From positions 1 to 20,343 of the forward strand of contig DASWJQ010000067.1 in assembly GCA_036397095.1 (NCBI GenBank): a stretch of DNA of 20,343 nt, given 5' to 3'. The position numbers and the translations under genes were made by a program. Positions 1 to 7,332 of the stretch are shown one piece after another (positions within the stretch are counted from its first letter, which is position 1; every line of letters starts with the position of its first letter). The DNA comes from DASWJQ01 sp036397095. GTDB lineage: Bacteria; Chloroflexota; Anaerolineae; Anaerolineales; E44-bin32. Under the pieces are notes generated by a model that was given only the letters and a program-made list of their open reading frames with translations, was not told the origin of the DNA and did no database searches.

Positions 1-1145
1 CCGGCGACATCCCGGCCGAGAGCGATGGCCAACGGTGAATCGATGGCCTGGAAGGCTTCGGACTGCAAGACCGGCCGCAGCCGGACAACGCTGCCCTGGC
101 GGTTGGGCACCTCAACACCAACGTACGGGCGGCCGGGCACCGGGGCTTCGATGCGCAGCCGCGGTGCCGATAGGGCCAAAGCCAGGTCATTGGCCAAACC
201 GGAAATCTGCGAAACCCGCACTTTGGCCCGGCGGATCGCACCATCGGCTCCCGTTTGCTCGACGTAGCCCGGTTCAACGGCGAACTGCGTGATGGACGGG
301 CCGGAGCGAAAATCGACGACGCGGGCCGGCAGCCCGAAATCGGCCAGCGTCTTCTCGATCAAGCCAGCCGAGCGATTAATCTCGTCGGCCGTAACCCGCA
401 TGGCACCGCCGGCCTCGAGGATCTCCAACGGTGGCAAGCGATCGCTGCGCGAGCCTGCGGCGGGCGGTTCTTCCACCACGTCCGGTTCAACCTCAAACTG
501 CTTGCGGAACTCCGCTGGCAACCGGCCAACGCGACGGCGCCGGCCTACCCGCCCCTCCGCCATCGCCCGCGATGTGCTGGCGGCGGAGTCGGCTGCCTCG
601 AGCCGGTCAACGGCTTCACGCAAAGAACCGCGACGGCGCAGCGAGTCAAACAGCGCATAGCCGGCAAACAGGCCGCCCATGACAATCAGGAGCAACCAGG
701 CACCGATCCGACCGAGCAGATCGCTGGCCAGCAAGGCAACGCCCCAGCCAATGCGGCCGCCGCCCCAGCCGGCCTCGGCTGCCGGCAACGACAGGTCGCT
801 GGCCAACGCCAAGAGGCCCAGGGCGGCCACCAGGGCCAACTCGATGGCAATCAATCGGACGTAACGCAGGGGCGCCGGCCGGCCGACCGCCCGCCGCGCC
901 AGCCGGTAAGTCGCGATCGCCAGCCCGACCGGCACCAACAACGCCCCTAGCCCCAACCAGCGCCACAGCGTCTCAACCCACAGATCGACCAGGCTGCCGC
1001 GGGTCCAGCCGGCCATACCGAGCACGGTGATCAGGGTCACTGCGGCCAGTGCAATGGCCGCCACGTCGTCAAGAGCCTGCAGGCCGCCCTCAACCAGGTT
1101 CCAATTGCGTTCTTCCGAATTGGCTGCACCGTTGCGTTCGGACAT
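1..1145 (-). CDS. ftsK: FtsK/SpoIIIE-family DNA translocase, N-terminal part (runs off left edge)
   Basis: Translating the minus strand from the ATG at 1145-1143 gives 381 codons with no stop before the window edge; an in-frame TGA lies a few codons upstream, so this is the start. Residues about 27-46, 60-82, 93-115 and 133-167 are hydrophobic, matching the four-helix membrane anchor of FtsK/SpoIIIE. A basic/acidic linker follows. From about residue 245 the sequence matches the alpha/beta region just before the motor: LPPLEIL, a GPSITQFAVEPG stretch, RVSQISGLANDLALAL, RIEAPVPGRPYVGVEVPN and LAIALGRDVAG. The Walker A motif and the gamma DNA-reading domain would lie beyond the window. FtsK pumps chromosomal DNA through the division septum and helps resolve dimers at dif with Xer recombinases. 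It lies 74 bp downstream of the S1 gene, behind a terminator. The family is clear; FtsK versus SpoIIIE subtype is not decided. Confidence 0.93.
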   Translation of the reverse strand, partial: MSERNGAANSEERNWNLVEGGLQALDDVAAIALAAVTLITVLGMAGWTRGSLVDLWVETLWRWLGLGALLVPVGLAIATYRLARRAVGRPAPLRYVRLIAIELALVAALGLLALASDLSLPAAEAGWGGGRIGWGVALLASDLLGRIGAWLLLIVMGGLFAGYALFDSLRRRGSLREAVDRLEAADSAASTSRAMAEGRVGRRRRVGRLPAEFRKQFEVEPDVVEEPPAAGSRSDRLPPLEILEAGGAMRVTADEINRSAGLIEKTLADFGLPARVVDFRSGPSITQFAVEPGYVEQTGADGAIRRAKVRVSQISGLANDLALALSAPRLRIEAPVPGRPYVGVEVPNRQGSVVRLRPVLQSEAFQAIDSPLAIALGRDVA

Positions 1146-1219
1146 CGCTCGTCAGCTACAAAGCAAACGCCGGGCGCAGCTAATCTGCGCCCGGCGCATG
1201 AACGTCAGCCAGGGGACCA
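1146..1219. other. Intergenic gap between ftsK and the S1 gene
   Basis: The 74-bp gap contains only the hairpin terminator and no recognisable promoter for ftsK. Confidence 0.6.
1168..1196 (-). terminator. Rho-independent terminator after the S1-domain gene
   Basis: A perfect 12-bp GC-rich inverted repeat (1168-1179 with 1185-1196) encloses the 5-nt loop CTAAT. Read on the minus strand, the stem is followed by TTTGCTTTG, a T-rich tail. It sits 23 bp past the stop of the S1 gene and 22 bp before the ftsK start, so it should end S1 transcription and separate the two genes. ftsK must then depend on read-through or on a promoter not recognised here. Confidence 0.85.
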
Positions 1220-2236
1220 TCAAGAGGTGAGCGCTTCGGGTTCAGCCGATTCAGCAGGTTCCGGACTGGCTTCGGCTTCACCATCCACGCCGCGCAAACT
1301 CAGGCCAAGCCGACGAGCTTGGGCATCGATGTGAATGATGCGGACTGTGACCGGATCTCCATCACACAGGATATCGGTCGGTTCCAAGTAGACCTCTTCC
1401 CCCAATTCAGAAACGTGAATCAAACCTTCCAGTCCATCTTCAATGCCAACAAAGGCGCCGAACTTGACCACGTTGGTCACGGTGCCCTTGACGATGTCAC
1501 CCACTTCGTAATGCTGCTCGACGGTTTGCCACGGGTCGGGCAGCAGTTCCTTGACCGACAGCGCGACCCGCCCTTGATCGCGAGCCACCGACAGCACTTT
1601 GACCTGGAGGCGTTCGCCGCAGCAGACCACATCTTCCGGATGGCGGACGCGGCCCCAGGAGAGTTCTGAAACGTGAACCAGGCCTTCGACGCCGCCCAGA
1701 TCGACAAAAACGCCAAAGGGCGTGACATTGGTCACGATGCCTTCGACGCACTGGCCGGCTTCTAGGCTGCCCAGCAGTTGGATGCGCTTACCGGGACCCG
1801 CTTGCGCGGCCCGCTGGGAAAGCACAAGGCGGCCGCGCTCAGGGTCGTACTCAATAACCTTGAGGCACAACTGGCGGCCGACCAGCTGCTCCATCATCTC
1901 GCAGCGAGCCAGCTCATCTTCAACTTCGTCCAACTCGACCAGATGGGAGACGGGCACAAACCCACGCAAGGCTCGCGCTTCGACCAGCAAGCCGCCCCGG
2001 TTGTAACCGATGATCGGCAAATGGACCGTGTCGTCGGCCTCATACAGCTGGCGGGCCCACATCCAATCTTCGGCCGAACCCCAATGAACGCCGCCGGTCT
2101 CATCTGGCGTGTGTTTCGGCGGTCCGCTGGAACCAGCCGGTGCCTGCCCGCCTGCCAGAATTGACTGCCACCAACCTTCATCGGGGGGAGGAGGCGCCGA
2201 TTCGCCCGCATACCGCCCCTGTGCGTGGGAGTCCAT
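1220..2236 (-). CDS. S1-domain RNA-binding protein (RpsA-like, three S1 repeats)
   Basis: This 338-residue protein has three S1/OB-fold repeats. A first, more divergent repeat covers about 60-143 and includes RGFVPVSHL and RGRLVLSQR. The second, 158-231, shows GIVTNVTPFGVFVDLGGVEG, LVHVSELSW and RVALSVKEL. The third, 245-316, shows GTVTNVVKFGAFVGIEDG, LIHVSEL and LGLSLRG. The second and third keep the core G-x-V...FG-x-F...G-L-x-H-x-S-E pattern. The first 55 residues and the last 25 are low-complexity (Pro/Gly and Glu/Ala/Ser). S1 repeats bind single-stranded RNA; proteins of this build in bacteria are ribosomal S1 homologues or general translation/RNA-turnover factors. True S1 has four to six repeats, so this is a short relative. 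A GAGGTGG ribosome-binding site lies about 6 nt upstream of the ATG, and a promoter-like pair is at 2284-2311. Confidence 0.9.
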   Translation of the reverse strand: MDSHAQGRYAGESAPPPPDEGWWQSILAGGQAPAGSSGPPKHTPDETGGVHWGSAEDWMWARQLYEADDTVHLPIIGYNRGGLLVEARALRGFVPVSHLVELDEVEDELARCEMMEQLVGRQLCLKVIEYDPERGRLVLSQRAAQAGPGKRIQLLGSLEAGQCVEGIVTNVTPFGVFVDLGGVEGLVHVSELSWGRVRHPEDVVCCGERLQVKVLSVARDQGRVALSVKELLPDPWQTVEQHYEVGDIVKGTVTNVVKFGAFVGIEDGLEGLIHVSELGEEVYLEPTDILCDGDPVTVRIIHIDAQARRLGLSLRGVDGEAEASPEPAESAEPEALTS

Positions 2237-2283
2237 CAGAAACCACCTCGTCCGTACAAACTGGCGATTACTAGCCTATGTTT

Positions 2284-2311
2284 AGCATACTCCAAAGGTG
2301 CGAATTGGCAA
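2284..2311 (-). promoter_or_regulatory. Putative sigma70-type promoter of the S1-domain gene
   Basis: On the minus strand TTGCCA (2311-2306) is followed after 16 nt by TATGCT (2289-2284), a fair match to -35/-10 boxes. Predicted transcription start is near 2277, giving a leader of about 40 nt before the ATG at 2236. It lies in the 78-bp gap between two minus-strand genes. Based on hexamer match only. Confidence 0.45.
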
Positions 2312-2314
2312 GGC

Positions 2315-4240
2315 TCACGCCAATTCGGCCTCCGGATCGGTCGCCCGGCTGGCGGCGTCGCGCTCCATATCGGCAATGGCATGCGCCACCTCCTCGATGG
2401 CTATGCGCTGCTTCCTATACAGGTCGGCCTCGGACATCGCCAGCCGCATGGCAATGTCACGCACCTTGCGGCCCTCCAAGAACTTCATTTCCAGGATGTT
2501 GTACAGCATCCACTCAGCGGTGAAGCGCCGTTCGCCTGCCGGCCGGGTCATTTCGATGCCCTGGTTGAGCACCGTCCGCAGCGCATTCACGGGATTGCCA
2601 TCGTTCTCATGCATCGCTTCACGCACGACCCGCAGCCGCAAGAGCGGGCTGCGGGTCAGCCGGGGGCCGCCCCAGTAGTGGCCAAGCGCCTCCTTGACCA
2701 GATTGGCCAGGTCGGCCTCAGTGTGGACTCCCTCCAGGCTGTCGGTCAGCAGATCGGTGCCGCCGTAGCGGGCGGCCGCCCGGATGCGCTGGATCTCCTC
2801 GGTGTGTGGCGTCAGTCGATCAACGGCTTCGAACACCTCTCGCTGCAGACGTCGGTCGGACAACGCCAGCGACGCCCGATCGACCAACAAGCGCAGCGCC
2901 TCCGTCTCGGCCGCCTGCAGCCGGAGCGGGCCATCGCCACGGCGCAAGCCCAGCATCCCGAGCACTTCATCCCCTTCGGGCGTACCCACGGGCAGCACCC
3001 AGAACACATCCCAAGTGAAAACGGTCCCCAAGCCTGCGATGTCATCACCATGCTCGGGCAATACCACCGTCGGCAGCTCACCGCCGCTGCGCAGTGGGTC
3101 ATCCGCGCCGACAGAGACTTCGAGCTCCAGTCCGTCTTCGCCGACGACGGCGATGAAGGCCGACGGTACGCCGCTGACGTCACAGATGGCATTCAGGATG
3201 CCCTCGAGGTACTGGGTCAGGTCGCCCGAGGTCAGCAGCCGCTCCTCCATGACCTGCAGCCGAATGATGTCGGCCCGATCCTGACCGTAGAACAGCCAGC
3301 GTTCGATCGGCGGGCGGATGAGAGTCACCAGATACTGCAACAGCAGCAGGCTGGCCACCATCAGGAACGGAACGATGCGGCTGTCGGGGAAGCCCAGTAC
3401 CACCGCCGCGCGTCCGGCCAGCACGGTCACGGCCAGCACGGTCGAAACGACCACCGGTCCACGAAGAATCCATTGGAACAACCGGCTCTTAACAATGCGG
3501 TCGGGATAGCTGACGCCGAAGTACGCCACCGAGTAGGCCATCACCACGAGCAGGAAGGCGACGCTTCCATTGGTCAGCACGAGCACAAGTTGGAACAGCC
3601 ATGGCGAGCGGGCCAGGGCCGGTCCAGCGATCGTCAGGAACGGCACGCCGCCCAGCACCGGGCCCAATGAACCGACCATCAAGTAGGCCATGCGGCGCTG
3701 GCTTGTACTGGTCAGGCAGCGGCGGAAGGCCCGCACCAGATTCAGCCCGGCGAAGCCCAAATCGAAGGCCAGGTACGCCAGGAAGACGCCAAAGTAACGG
3801 CCCGGCCCTAGGAAGGCGGTTCCATCGGAGCGAACGACGCCATCGGCAACCAAATCGGTGAACCCAACCAGCGCGAAGGCAAGCGTGCTGACGCCGTAGC
3901 TGATCCAGACTGCAAGGCGGCGACGGCCCTGGGACGGCCTGCCGGTCGCGGCCAGCAGCGAGTCGGACAGATACAGCGCCGTCGCGGGCAAGAATGTGAC
4001 GCCAAGCCACTGCAGGCGCAGCCACATCTCTTGATCGGGTCCAACGGAGGATGTCGTGGCCAGCACATCGCCGAAGTAGGCAAAAGTAACGACGCCCAGC
4101 AGCAGTGCAAAGGAGCGGGCGACCAACTCGCGCGTGTTGAAGGTCAGCGAATAAAGCAGGAGAGAGAAGGCAGTAATGGCGTTGCCGGCATCCAGAATCA
4201 AATTGAAGACTCGAATGGCGGCCAGCAGTGAGTCAATCAT
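2315..4240 (-). CDS. Polytopic membrane sensor with GAF-like domain and C-terminal helix-turn-helix
   Basis: The 641-residue protein begins with a hydrophobic region (about 7-307) holding roughly seven to nine membrane helices, resembling the 7TM N-terminal domain found on some histidine kinases. A GAF-like sensory domain follows (about 338-460: LTQYLEGILNAICDVSG, VFWVLPV, EVLGMLGLRRGDG, ALRLLVDRASLALSDRRL). There is no histidine-kinase H-box or ATPase domain. Residues about 577-622 (EWMLYNILEMKFLEGRKV, RDIAMRLAMSEADLYRKQ, RIAIEEVAHAI) look like a sigma70 region-4-type helix-turn-helix. The architecture suggests a membrane-tethered one-component regulator that senses a signal in the membrane or cytosol and binds DNA directly. 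The start is 6 bp after the GNAT stop, so the two are probably co-transcribed; no clear ribosome-binding site is visible. Membrane and GAF calls are fairly secure, the DNA-binding role is inferred. Confidence 0.75.
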   Translation of the reverse strand: MIDSLLAAIRVFNLILDAGNAITAFSLLLYSLTFNTRELVARSFALLLGVVTFAYFGDVLATTSSVGPDQEMWLRLQWLGVTFLPATALYLSDSLLAATGRPSQGRRRLAVWISYGVSTLAFALVGFTDLVADGVVRSDGTAFLGPGRYFGVFLAYLAFDLGFAGLNLVRAFRRCLTSTSQRRMAYLMVGSLGPVLGGVPFLTIAGPALARSPWLFQLVLVLTNGSVAFLLVVMAYSVAYFGVSYPDRIVKSRLFQWILRGPVVVSTVLAVTVLAGRAAVVLGFPDSRIVPFLMVASLLLLQYLVTLIRPPIERWLFYGQDRADIIRLQVMEERLLTSGDLTQYLEGILNAICDVSGVPSAFIAVVGEDGLELEVSVGADDPLRSGGELPTVVLPEHGDDIAGLGTVFTWDVFWVLPVGTPEGDEVLGMLGLRRGDGPLRLQAAETEALRLLVDRASLALSDRRLQREVFEAVDRLTPHTEEIQRIRAAARYGGTDLLTDSLEGVHTEADLANLVKEALGHYWGGPRLTRSPLLRLRVVREAMHENDGNPVNALRTVLNQGIEMTRPAGERRFTAEWMLYNILEMKFLEGRKVRDIAMRLAMSEADLYRKQRIAIEEVAHAIADMERDAASRATDPEAELA

Positions 4241-4246
4241 GTCGGG

Positions 4247-4783
4247 TTAGATGTCTTGGACAAAGAACAGGGCGATGTCACCATCCGGGAAATAGTGATC
4301 GCTGTAGCCGGAGAAGGAGAAGCCGAGCTTGCGCGCCAGGGCGATGGCCGGGAAGTTCTTGCTCTGCATTTCGAGGAACAGCCGCCGGTAGCCGCGCTCA
4401 CCTGCCCAGACACGAGCGGTTTGCAGAAGGCCGGAGGCGTGCCCCTGGCGCCGGTGGCGCAGATCGACGGCCAGATCGGTGATCCAGGCGGAACCGGGCG
4501 AAGGGCCGGCGATTATGGTCAAGTAGCCGGTGCGGGTCTCACCGAACTCGGCCACCAGCACGACCTGCTTCTCTGTCCAGCTGTCGATCAAGGCCTCCGG
4601 CTGGCGCGGGTAGCGGACACGCATTGGCCGCGGCAACCGCACCTCGCGGAAGCGGACTTCGACCTCGCCTTGTCCATTCTGGAATCCCATCTGCCAGACG
4701 TGATCCGTGCTGTAACCGTGGTCGAAGGCGACAATCTCTGAGATGTCGCTCGAGATGGCCTGGCGAACGCGCAGCTCTGTCAT
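4247..4783 (-). CDS. GNAT-family N-acetyltransferase
   Basis: The protein is 178 residues, usual for a single-domain GNAT. The acetyl-CoA-binding motif A is clear: the strand AWITDLAVDLRHR (about 99-111) runs into RQGHA (112-116), matching R/Q-x-x-G-x-G/A, then a helix SGLLQTARVWAGERG. Motif B follows with FLEMQSKNFPAIALARKLGF (136-155), including the Asn and the RKLGF typical of GNATs. The fold transfers acetyl from acetyl-CoA to an amine on a small molecule, peptide or protein; the substrate cannot be told from sequence. The gene lies 38 bp downstream of the two-TM Ig-like protein and 6 bp upstream of the 641-residue sensor, so it likely shares their transcript. No signal peptide, so cytoplasmic. 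Confidence 0.88.
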   Translation of the reverse strand: MTELRVRQAISSDISEIVAFDHGYSTDHVWQMGFQNGQGEVEVRFREVRLPRPMRVRYPRQPEALIDSWTEKQVVLVAEFGETRTGYLTIIAGPSPGSAWITDLAVDLRHRRQGHASGLLQTARVWAGERGYRRLFLEMQSKNFPAIALARKLGFSFSGYSDHYFPDGDIALFFVQDI

Positions 4784-4821
4784 CGACCTGTCATCCTAAC
4801 CGATTCACTGGTCACCGGCGG

Positions 4822-5511
4822 CTAGCCCGACTCGGACGGCACGATGCGGACCTGAATCTCACACGGCAGGGGAGCATTTCCCGAAGTATCCGTCACCACC
4901 AGGCGGAATGCATACTCGCCGGCTGGCACCAGGCTCGTATCCCAGGTACCGAGCAGATCGTCAACGACCGGGACCGTCCCGGCCGATACCGTCTGCCAGT
5001 CTTGATCGGATCCGGCTGGGCGGAATTCGTACTTGTAAAAGGCGAAGTTCTCTATGTCGGCCGTGCCTTCGATGTCCATCACCCCACTCAGGATTTCGCC
5101 CGCTTGCGGTGTCCGCAGCGTTGCCTGGCTGTTGAGGCAGCCAGAGCCATCCGACGTTCCGACGGGGAGCGGCGAAGCTGCCACGAATTCGCCCGTTTCC
5201 GATTCGGCCGGATTGCCGGTTGCCAGGAGCGAGACGGTGGGGAAGACGGTCGGCCGGGCCGACAAGGGCACGGCCGGGCCCACGAAGTTGGCCAAGATAA
5301 AGGCACCCACGATCAAGGCAACAACCAGCACCAGCATGGCCGCTGCCTGGCGCATGCCAGCTACGGCCCGCTCGCGCTCCAGGTTGAACACGGTCCTTTT
5401 CATTTCGCCAAACCAGCCCAGCGCCTGGCGCAAGTAGAACAGTCCCACCAATACCAAGACCACATAGATCCAAGTCTGGTGGGACTCTATCCAAATCAGA
5501 AGCTCTGTCAT
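4822..5511 (-). CDS. Two-TM membrane protein with C-terminal Ig-like extracytoplasmic domain
   Basis: The 229-residue protein has two hydrophobic helices (about 14-32 and 58-77) joined by a charged, possibly coiled segment (FGEMKRTVFNLERERAVAGMRQ). A Pro/Ser/Thr-rich linker follows, then a C-terminal beta-sandwich-like domain (about 124-225). That domain contains TPQAGEILSGVMDIEGTADI, YKYEFRPAGSDQDWQ, DTSLVPAGEYAFRLVVTDTS and VRIV, the pattern of bacterial Ig-like/FN3-like modules. Two cysteines bracket it (GCLN and PCEIQ), as if for a disulfide outside the membrane. Topology would place both termini outside with a cytoplasmic loop. It begins 9 bp after the PNP stop, so it belongs to that operon. 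No specific function is recognised; a cell-surface or adhesion-like role is only a guess. Confidence 0.78.
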   Translation of the reverse strand: MTELLIWIESHQTWIYVVLVLVGLFYLRQALGWFGEMKRTVFNLERERAVAGMRQAAAMLVLVVALIVGAFILANFVGPAVPLSARPTVFPTVSLLATGNPAESETGEFVAASPLPVGTSDGSGCLNSQATLRTPQAGEILSGVMDIEGTADIENFAFYKYEFRPAGSDQDWQTVSAGTVPVVDDLLGTWDTSLVPAGEYAFRLVVTDTSGNAPLPCEIQVRIVPSESG

Positions 5512-5520
5512 CAGGTCCAG

Positions 5521-6372
5521 CTAGGCCAATCGCCGCAGGACCCCCTTGATGACCGCCGTCATGCGCGGCACGATCACGTCACCCGCCGCCAGCACCTCCT
5601 CGTGGGTGGTGGTGGTGTCGCCATCCAGGTTGGCCTTGTTGCTCAGGCCTGAGATGCCCAGCACGCGAGTTCCCCCATGCCGGGCGGTGGTTACTTCCGG
5701 CACGGTGGACATGCCAACCGCATCGACGCCGACCGCCCGCAGAAAGCGCAAGTCGGCGGGGGTCTCAAAGGATGGCCCGCCCAGGCAGACATACACGCCC
5801 TTGTGGTATGGGATGCCTTCGTCCTGGCAGACGGCTTCGGCCATCTGCAACAGCTCCCGATCATAGGCCCGGCTCATGTCTGGAAAACGCGGCCCAAAGC
5901 CGTCGAGGTTTGGGCCGCGCAGCGGCGTCAGACCGGCCATGCCCATCATGTTGATGTGGTCCGACAGCAGCATCAGTTCTCCCGGCTCAAAGCTGGGGTT
6001 GACCGCCCCGGCGGCGTTGGTCACCACCAGGATCTCGACGCCCATGCGCTGCATGACCCGAATCGGCAGGCCGATCCGGCTCATCGAGTGTCCTTCGTAG
6101 TAGTGGGCCCGGCCTTGCATGATGAAGACCGTCTGCCCGGCCAGGCTGCCGAACACGAGTTGACCGGCATGGCCCTCGATCGTCGAAGCGGGCCAGCCGG
6201 CAATCTCCTGGTTCGAGAAGCGGTCGGCTGAGGCGACCTCGTCGGCGAGCGGGCCAAGCCCGGAACCGAGGATCATACCAATGCGTGGCTCGACCTTGGT
6301 TCTCGACCGGATTTCGCCGACCACCCTGTCGATCTCTAGCATGGTCAGAAACTCGTCTTGGCTCACGGTCAT
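5521..6372 (-). CDS. punA: Purine nucleoside phosphorylase (PNP-I, trimeric type)
   Basis: This 283-residue protein matches the low-molecular-mass trimeric PNP family. It cleaves inosine/guanosine-type nucleosides with phosphate to the free base and ribose-1-phosphate in purine salvage. Visible signatures in order: GSGLG (36-40, phosphate loop), EGHAG (66-70), QGRAHYYEG (86-94, phosphate-binding Arg/His), VVTNAAGAVN (116-125), LGGPSFETPAD (197-207, base-contacting Glu203), VGMSTVPEV (219-227, sugar-contacting Met) and SGLSNKA (241-247, base-binding Asn245). All key residues are present, so it should be active. The ATG at 6372 has GAGG very close upstream; the second Met (residue 11) is an alternative start. 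The gene follows the Xer-like gene by 16 bp. Confidence 0.94.
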   Translation of the reverse strand: MTVSQDEFLTMLEIDRVVGEIRSRTKVEPRIGMILGSGLGPLADEVASADRFSNQEIAGWPASTIEGHAGQLVFGSLAGQTVFIMQGRAHYYEGHSMSRIGLPIRVMQRMGVEILVVTNAAGAVNPSFEPGELMLLSDHINMMGMAGLTPLRGPNLDGFGPRFPDMSRAYDRELLQMAEAVCQDEGIPYHKGVYVCLGGPSFETPADLRFLRAVGVDAVGMSTVPEVTTARHGGTRVLGISGLSNKANLDGDTTTTHEEVLAAGDVIVPRMTAVIKGVLRRLA

Positions 6373-6388
6373 ATCCTCACAAACCGGC

Positions 6389-7231
6389 CTAGCCTGCCAA
6401 AAACCGAATAGTGCTGGGGCTGGCTAGGCCAAGCAGGTGCTGCACTTCTTGCCTGGAGCGCCCCTGCTGCAGCAGGTGGCGGGTCAACGAATGGCGCAAG
6501 GTGTATGGTGATACATCCTCACCCAGATTGCAAGCTTGGGACCATTTCTTGACCACAAGCCACAGCCCCTGGCGGCTGAGTCGCTGGCCGCGCTGGTTCA
6601 AGAAAAGGGCAGGCTCCCCGCGGTTTCGCAACAGCTGGGGCCGGCCGTCTTTGACGTAGCGTTCCAGGGCGTGGCGGGAGATGCCGAGCGGCAAGGGATC
6701 GGTCGAGGCGCCCGGCCGGTCAAGCAGGCCACGTGTCAGGTTCAGGTCGTGAATCGTGACTTCCACCGCATCGGCCGCCCGCAGCCCGGTGGCATAGACA
6801 AACGACAGAATGGCCGAATCGCGCAGATCACGAGCCGAAGTTCCGCCGGACGGCGCCTCGAGCAGGCGCGCCAACTGGGCGCGCGACAGTGACCGAGGTT
6901 GCTTGCGCTCCGGGGCAGGCAGCCGCAGGGATTTAACCAACGTCTTGGTCGCTAAGCCCTGGTTCTCCTCCATGTAACCGAAAAACGAGCGCAGCGCCGC
7001 CAACTTGCGGGCCACCGTCGCCGGCCGGAACTGCTTCCGCGCAAGCCATTCGAAATACGCTTTGAGGCTGGCGCGGCTCAAGCCGGCCGTGTCGACCGGC
7101 GTTCCCTGGTCCAGACGCAGCACCTGGCGGAACTGCTGCAAGTCGGTGCGGTACGCCAAGATCGTGTTCTTGGCTCCGCCTTGTACGTACTTGAGATGGC
7201 CCAGATAACGGGCGATATCCTCATCAATCAA
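6389..7231 (-). CDS. Xer/integrase-like tyrosine recombinase, catalytically degenerate
   Basis: The 280-residue protein has the Xer layout: an N-terminal SAM-like DNA-binding domain (about 1-90: KNTILAYRTDLQQFRQ, KLAALRSFFGYMEE) and a C-terminal catalytic-fold domain (about 113-280). Arg151 in YATGLRAAD is kept, as is Arg246 in YTLRHS. The usual first His of H-x-x-R is Tyr243, the second His (LLGHAS in the family) is Leu269 in LLGLAS, and the beta-hairpin Lys is not evident. The nucleophile position in STIRFLAG holds Phe277/Leu278, and the protein ends two residues later. It should bind DNA but not cleave it. The start is TTG at 7231-7229 with GGGAG 9 nt upstream and an extended -10 promoter behind it. 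It heads the minus-strand run containing PNP. Active XerC/XerD would have to be elsewhere in the genome. Confidence 0.85.
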   Translation of the reverse strand: MIDEDIARYLGHLKYVQGGAKNTILAYRTDLQQFRQVLRLDQGTPVDTAGLSRASLKAYFEWLARKQFRPATVARKLAALRSFFGYMEENQGLATKTLVKSLRLPAPERKQPRSLSRAQLARLLEAPSGGTSARDLRDSAILSFVYATGLRAADAVEVTIHDLNLTRGLLDRPGASTDPLPLGISRHALERYVKDGRPQLLRNRGEPALFLNQRGQRLSRQGLWLVVKKWSQACNLGEDVSPYTLRHSLTRHLLQQGRSRQEVQHLLGLASPSTIRFLAG

Positions 7232-7263
7232 GCTGGGGGACTCCCTTGGCCCGAGGCCCGGCG

Positions 7264-7272
7264 ATTATACCA
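7264..7272 (-). promoter_or_regulatory. Extended -10 promoter for the Xer-like gene operon
   Basis: The minus strand reads TGGTATAAT, a perfect TATAAT (7269-7264) with the TGn extension. No good -35 box is visible 16-18 nt upstream, as is common for extended -10 promoters. Predicted start near 7257 gives a leader of about 26 nt before the TTG codon. Confidence 0.6.
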
Positions 7273-7312
7273 TCGCGCCCGAACGGGCCTGGTCGGAGTC
7301 CCCAGGGCTGCG

Positions 7313-7321
7313 TGTTACAAT
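7313..7321 (+). promoter_or_regulatory. Extended -10 promoter for the SCO1-led operon
   Basis: TGTTACAAT carries TACAAT at 7316-7321 with a TGn extension. The predicted start, near 7328, is only a few bases before the ATG at 7333, and no Shine-Dalgarno sequence is seen there, so the first mRNA may be nearly leaderless. It stands back-to-back with the Xer-operon promoter about 45-50 bp away. Confidence 0.45.
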
Positions 7322-7332
7322 CGCTGCCAACG

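Noticed and set aside
255..950. Plus-strand open frame of 231 codons at the left end
   Set aside because: The minus strand here encodes recognisable FtsK sequence without interruption; the plus frame is Gln/Arg/Pro-rich and has no motif.
2225..3670. Plus-strand open frame of 481 codons opposite the 7TM-GAF-HTH gene
   Set aside because: It is antisense to a clearly domain-bearing gene, has low-complexity Gln/His/Arg-rich content, no family motif and no ribosome-binding site. It is a by-product of high GC.
6389..6440. Frameshift explaining the missing tyrosine in the Xer-like gene
   Set aside because: Shifting the reading frame at the TTTTT run by one base either way gives no tyrosine in the expected place, so a single indel does not restore the active site.
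7246..7332. Upstream extension of the SCO1 gene to an earlier in-frame start
   Set aside because: It would add 29 Arg/Pro-rich residues before a normal lipoprotein signal peptide and would run through the promoter region.
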